A stretch of DNA of 64,000 bases from contig QXEO01000240.1 of NCBI GenBank assembly GCA_007115705.1, positions 531,290-595,289 of the forward strand, read 5' to 3'. The stretch is from Dactylis glomerata (Eukaryota > Streptophyta > Magnoliopsida > Poales > Poaceae). Positions 63,691 to 64,000 of the stretch are shown here, one piece after another (within the stretch, counting starts at the first letter, position 1; each line of letters opens with the position of its first letter). The notes beneath the pieces are model-generated. The model saw only the letters and a list, made by a program, of their open reading frames with translations. It made no database searches and was not told the DNA's origin. Both the position numbers and the translations under genes were made by a program.

Positions 63691-64000
63691 GTTTACTGCT
63701 ATAGAGGTAGTCTTGTTTGGGTCCGTAGGATGGACCTGGATTTTCTTCGAGTCCTGAGTTGCATCGAAAGCCTAGTCTGGCAGGGATCGCCCGACGTCGG
63801 GTAGCACGTTGTGGTCAGTTTCATCTTTTAGTCTCGCGTACTTTGCTGTCATGCCGAAAGTTTGCGCCAGTCTATTGAATTCTTTGTCACAGGTGTTGGA
63901 TACTTCAAAACTGCCTTGTACCGTGATCGTTCCTTTGGGTCCTGGGATTTTGAGCGTGAGATATGCGTAGTGAGGTACTGCCATGAACTTTGCAAATGCT
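63691..64000 (-). pseudogene. Tat-3 protease C-terminal part, running off the window
   Basis: The frame 63984-63772 (FMAVPHYAYLTLKIPGP split from its start) matches the Tat-1 and Tat-2 protease region after the active site, which is beyond 64000. TAG codons near 63775 and 63678, and one near 63642 (TGG-to-TAG by comparison with Tat-1), interrupt the link to RT. Confidence 0.75.

Larger units (their letters stand above)
57951..64000 (-). mobile_element. Tat-3: Tat-family gypsy element, minus strand, incomplete at window end
   Basis: The 3' LTR is 57951-58285. Moving right come the 3' region, the plus-strand B3-like gene (59497-60068), and on the minus strand integrase, RNase H, RT and part of the protease, which runs off at 64000. 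It has the same layout as Tat-1 and the same integrase and RT sequence with small differences. The flank on the left is GGTGG (57946-57950); the other end is not visible. Several stops and frameshifts are present. Confidence 0.9.

Noticed and set aside
1..64000. CRISPR arrays, rRNA or tRNA genes
   Set aside because: No spaced short repeats or RNA-gene sequence seen; the only tRNA-like matches are retroelement primer sites.

Overview
The window is intergenic DNA from a large, repeat-rich plant genome, most likely a pooid grass (Triticeae or a relative). That assignment is inference from the families present: an Athila-like gypsy LTR with a tRNA-Asp primer site, a SIRE-type copia element, several dual-RNase-H (Tat lineage) gypsy elements and a CACTA element carrying grass-type TTTGCCGTG subterminal repeats. 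I see no host gene, tRNA, rRNA or CRISPR array. Nearly every base belongs to a mobile element or its remains.

Layout. Bases 1-1785 hold the 5' LTR, primer site and gag start of a minus-strand Athila-like element. Bases 1786 to about 9170 are a decayed minus-strand CACTA transposon with a TNP2-type transposase pseudogene, a long hairpin, an inserted solo LTR (5280-6711) and an inverted-repeat element (about 7243-8282). A Tat-lineage gypsy element (Tat-1) runs from 9598 to 55192 with target duplication CCTAG. It is split by a minus-strand copia element (17580-54162, duplication AAGGA). The copia element holds three more insertions: a non-autonomous Athila-like element (21029-27934, AAGGG), a dual-RNase-H gypsy element (31330-40447, CACTG) and a second, smaller Tat relative (Tat-2, 42334-51439, TTGGG). 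All five duplications are perfect 5-mers at the exact boundaries. Beyond 55197 come LINE remnants, a hAT transposase pseudogene, and a third Tat element (Tat-3, minus strand) that runs off the window from 57951.

The most notable content is antisense coding material inside the Tat elements. Tat-1 and Tat-3 carry, between the integrase gene and the 3' LTR and on the opposite strand, an intronless gene with AT-hook motifs and a B3-like DNA-binding domain. It has its own TATA box 115 bp before the ATG in both copies. Tat-2 keeps gag and protease, but its reverse transcriptase, RNase H and integrase are absent. In their place it carries an antisense gene of six exons and five GT-AG introns, starting with a domain I recognise as the putative gypsy-type transposon domain, followed by a second spliced ORF. 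Because these genes are antisense to the element's own RNA, their introns would survive retrotransposition.

The copia element appears to have two promoters: the LTR TATA box, and an internal one before its third ORF. Both are preceded by clusters of the same near-palindromic GGATTATCC / GGAATATCC motifs. Most reading frames are broken, largely by CAG-to-TAG and CGA-to-TGA changes. My hand counts of LTR mismatches (Tat-1 about 4%, copia and inner gypsy about 2%, Tat-2 and the Athila-like element about 1%) agree with the nesting order.
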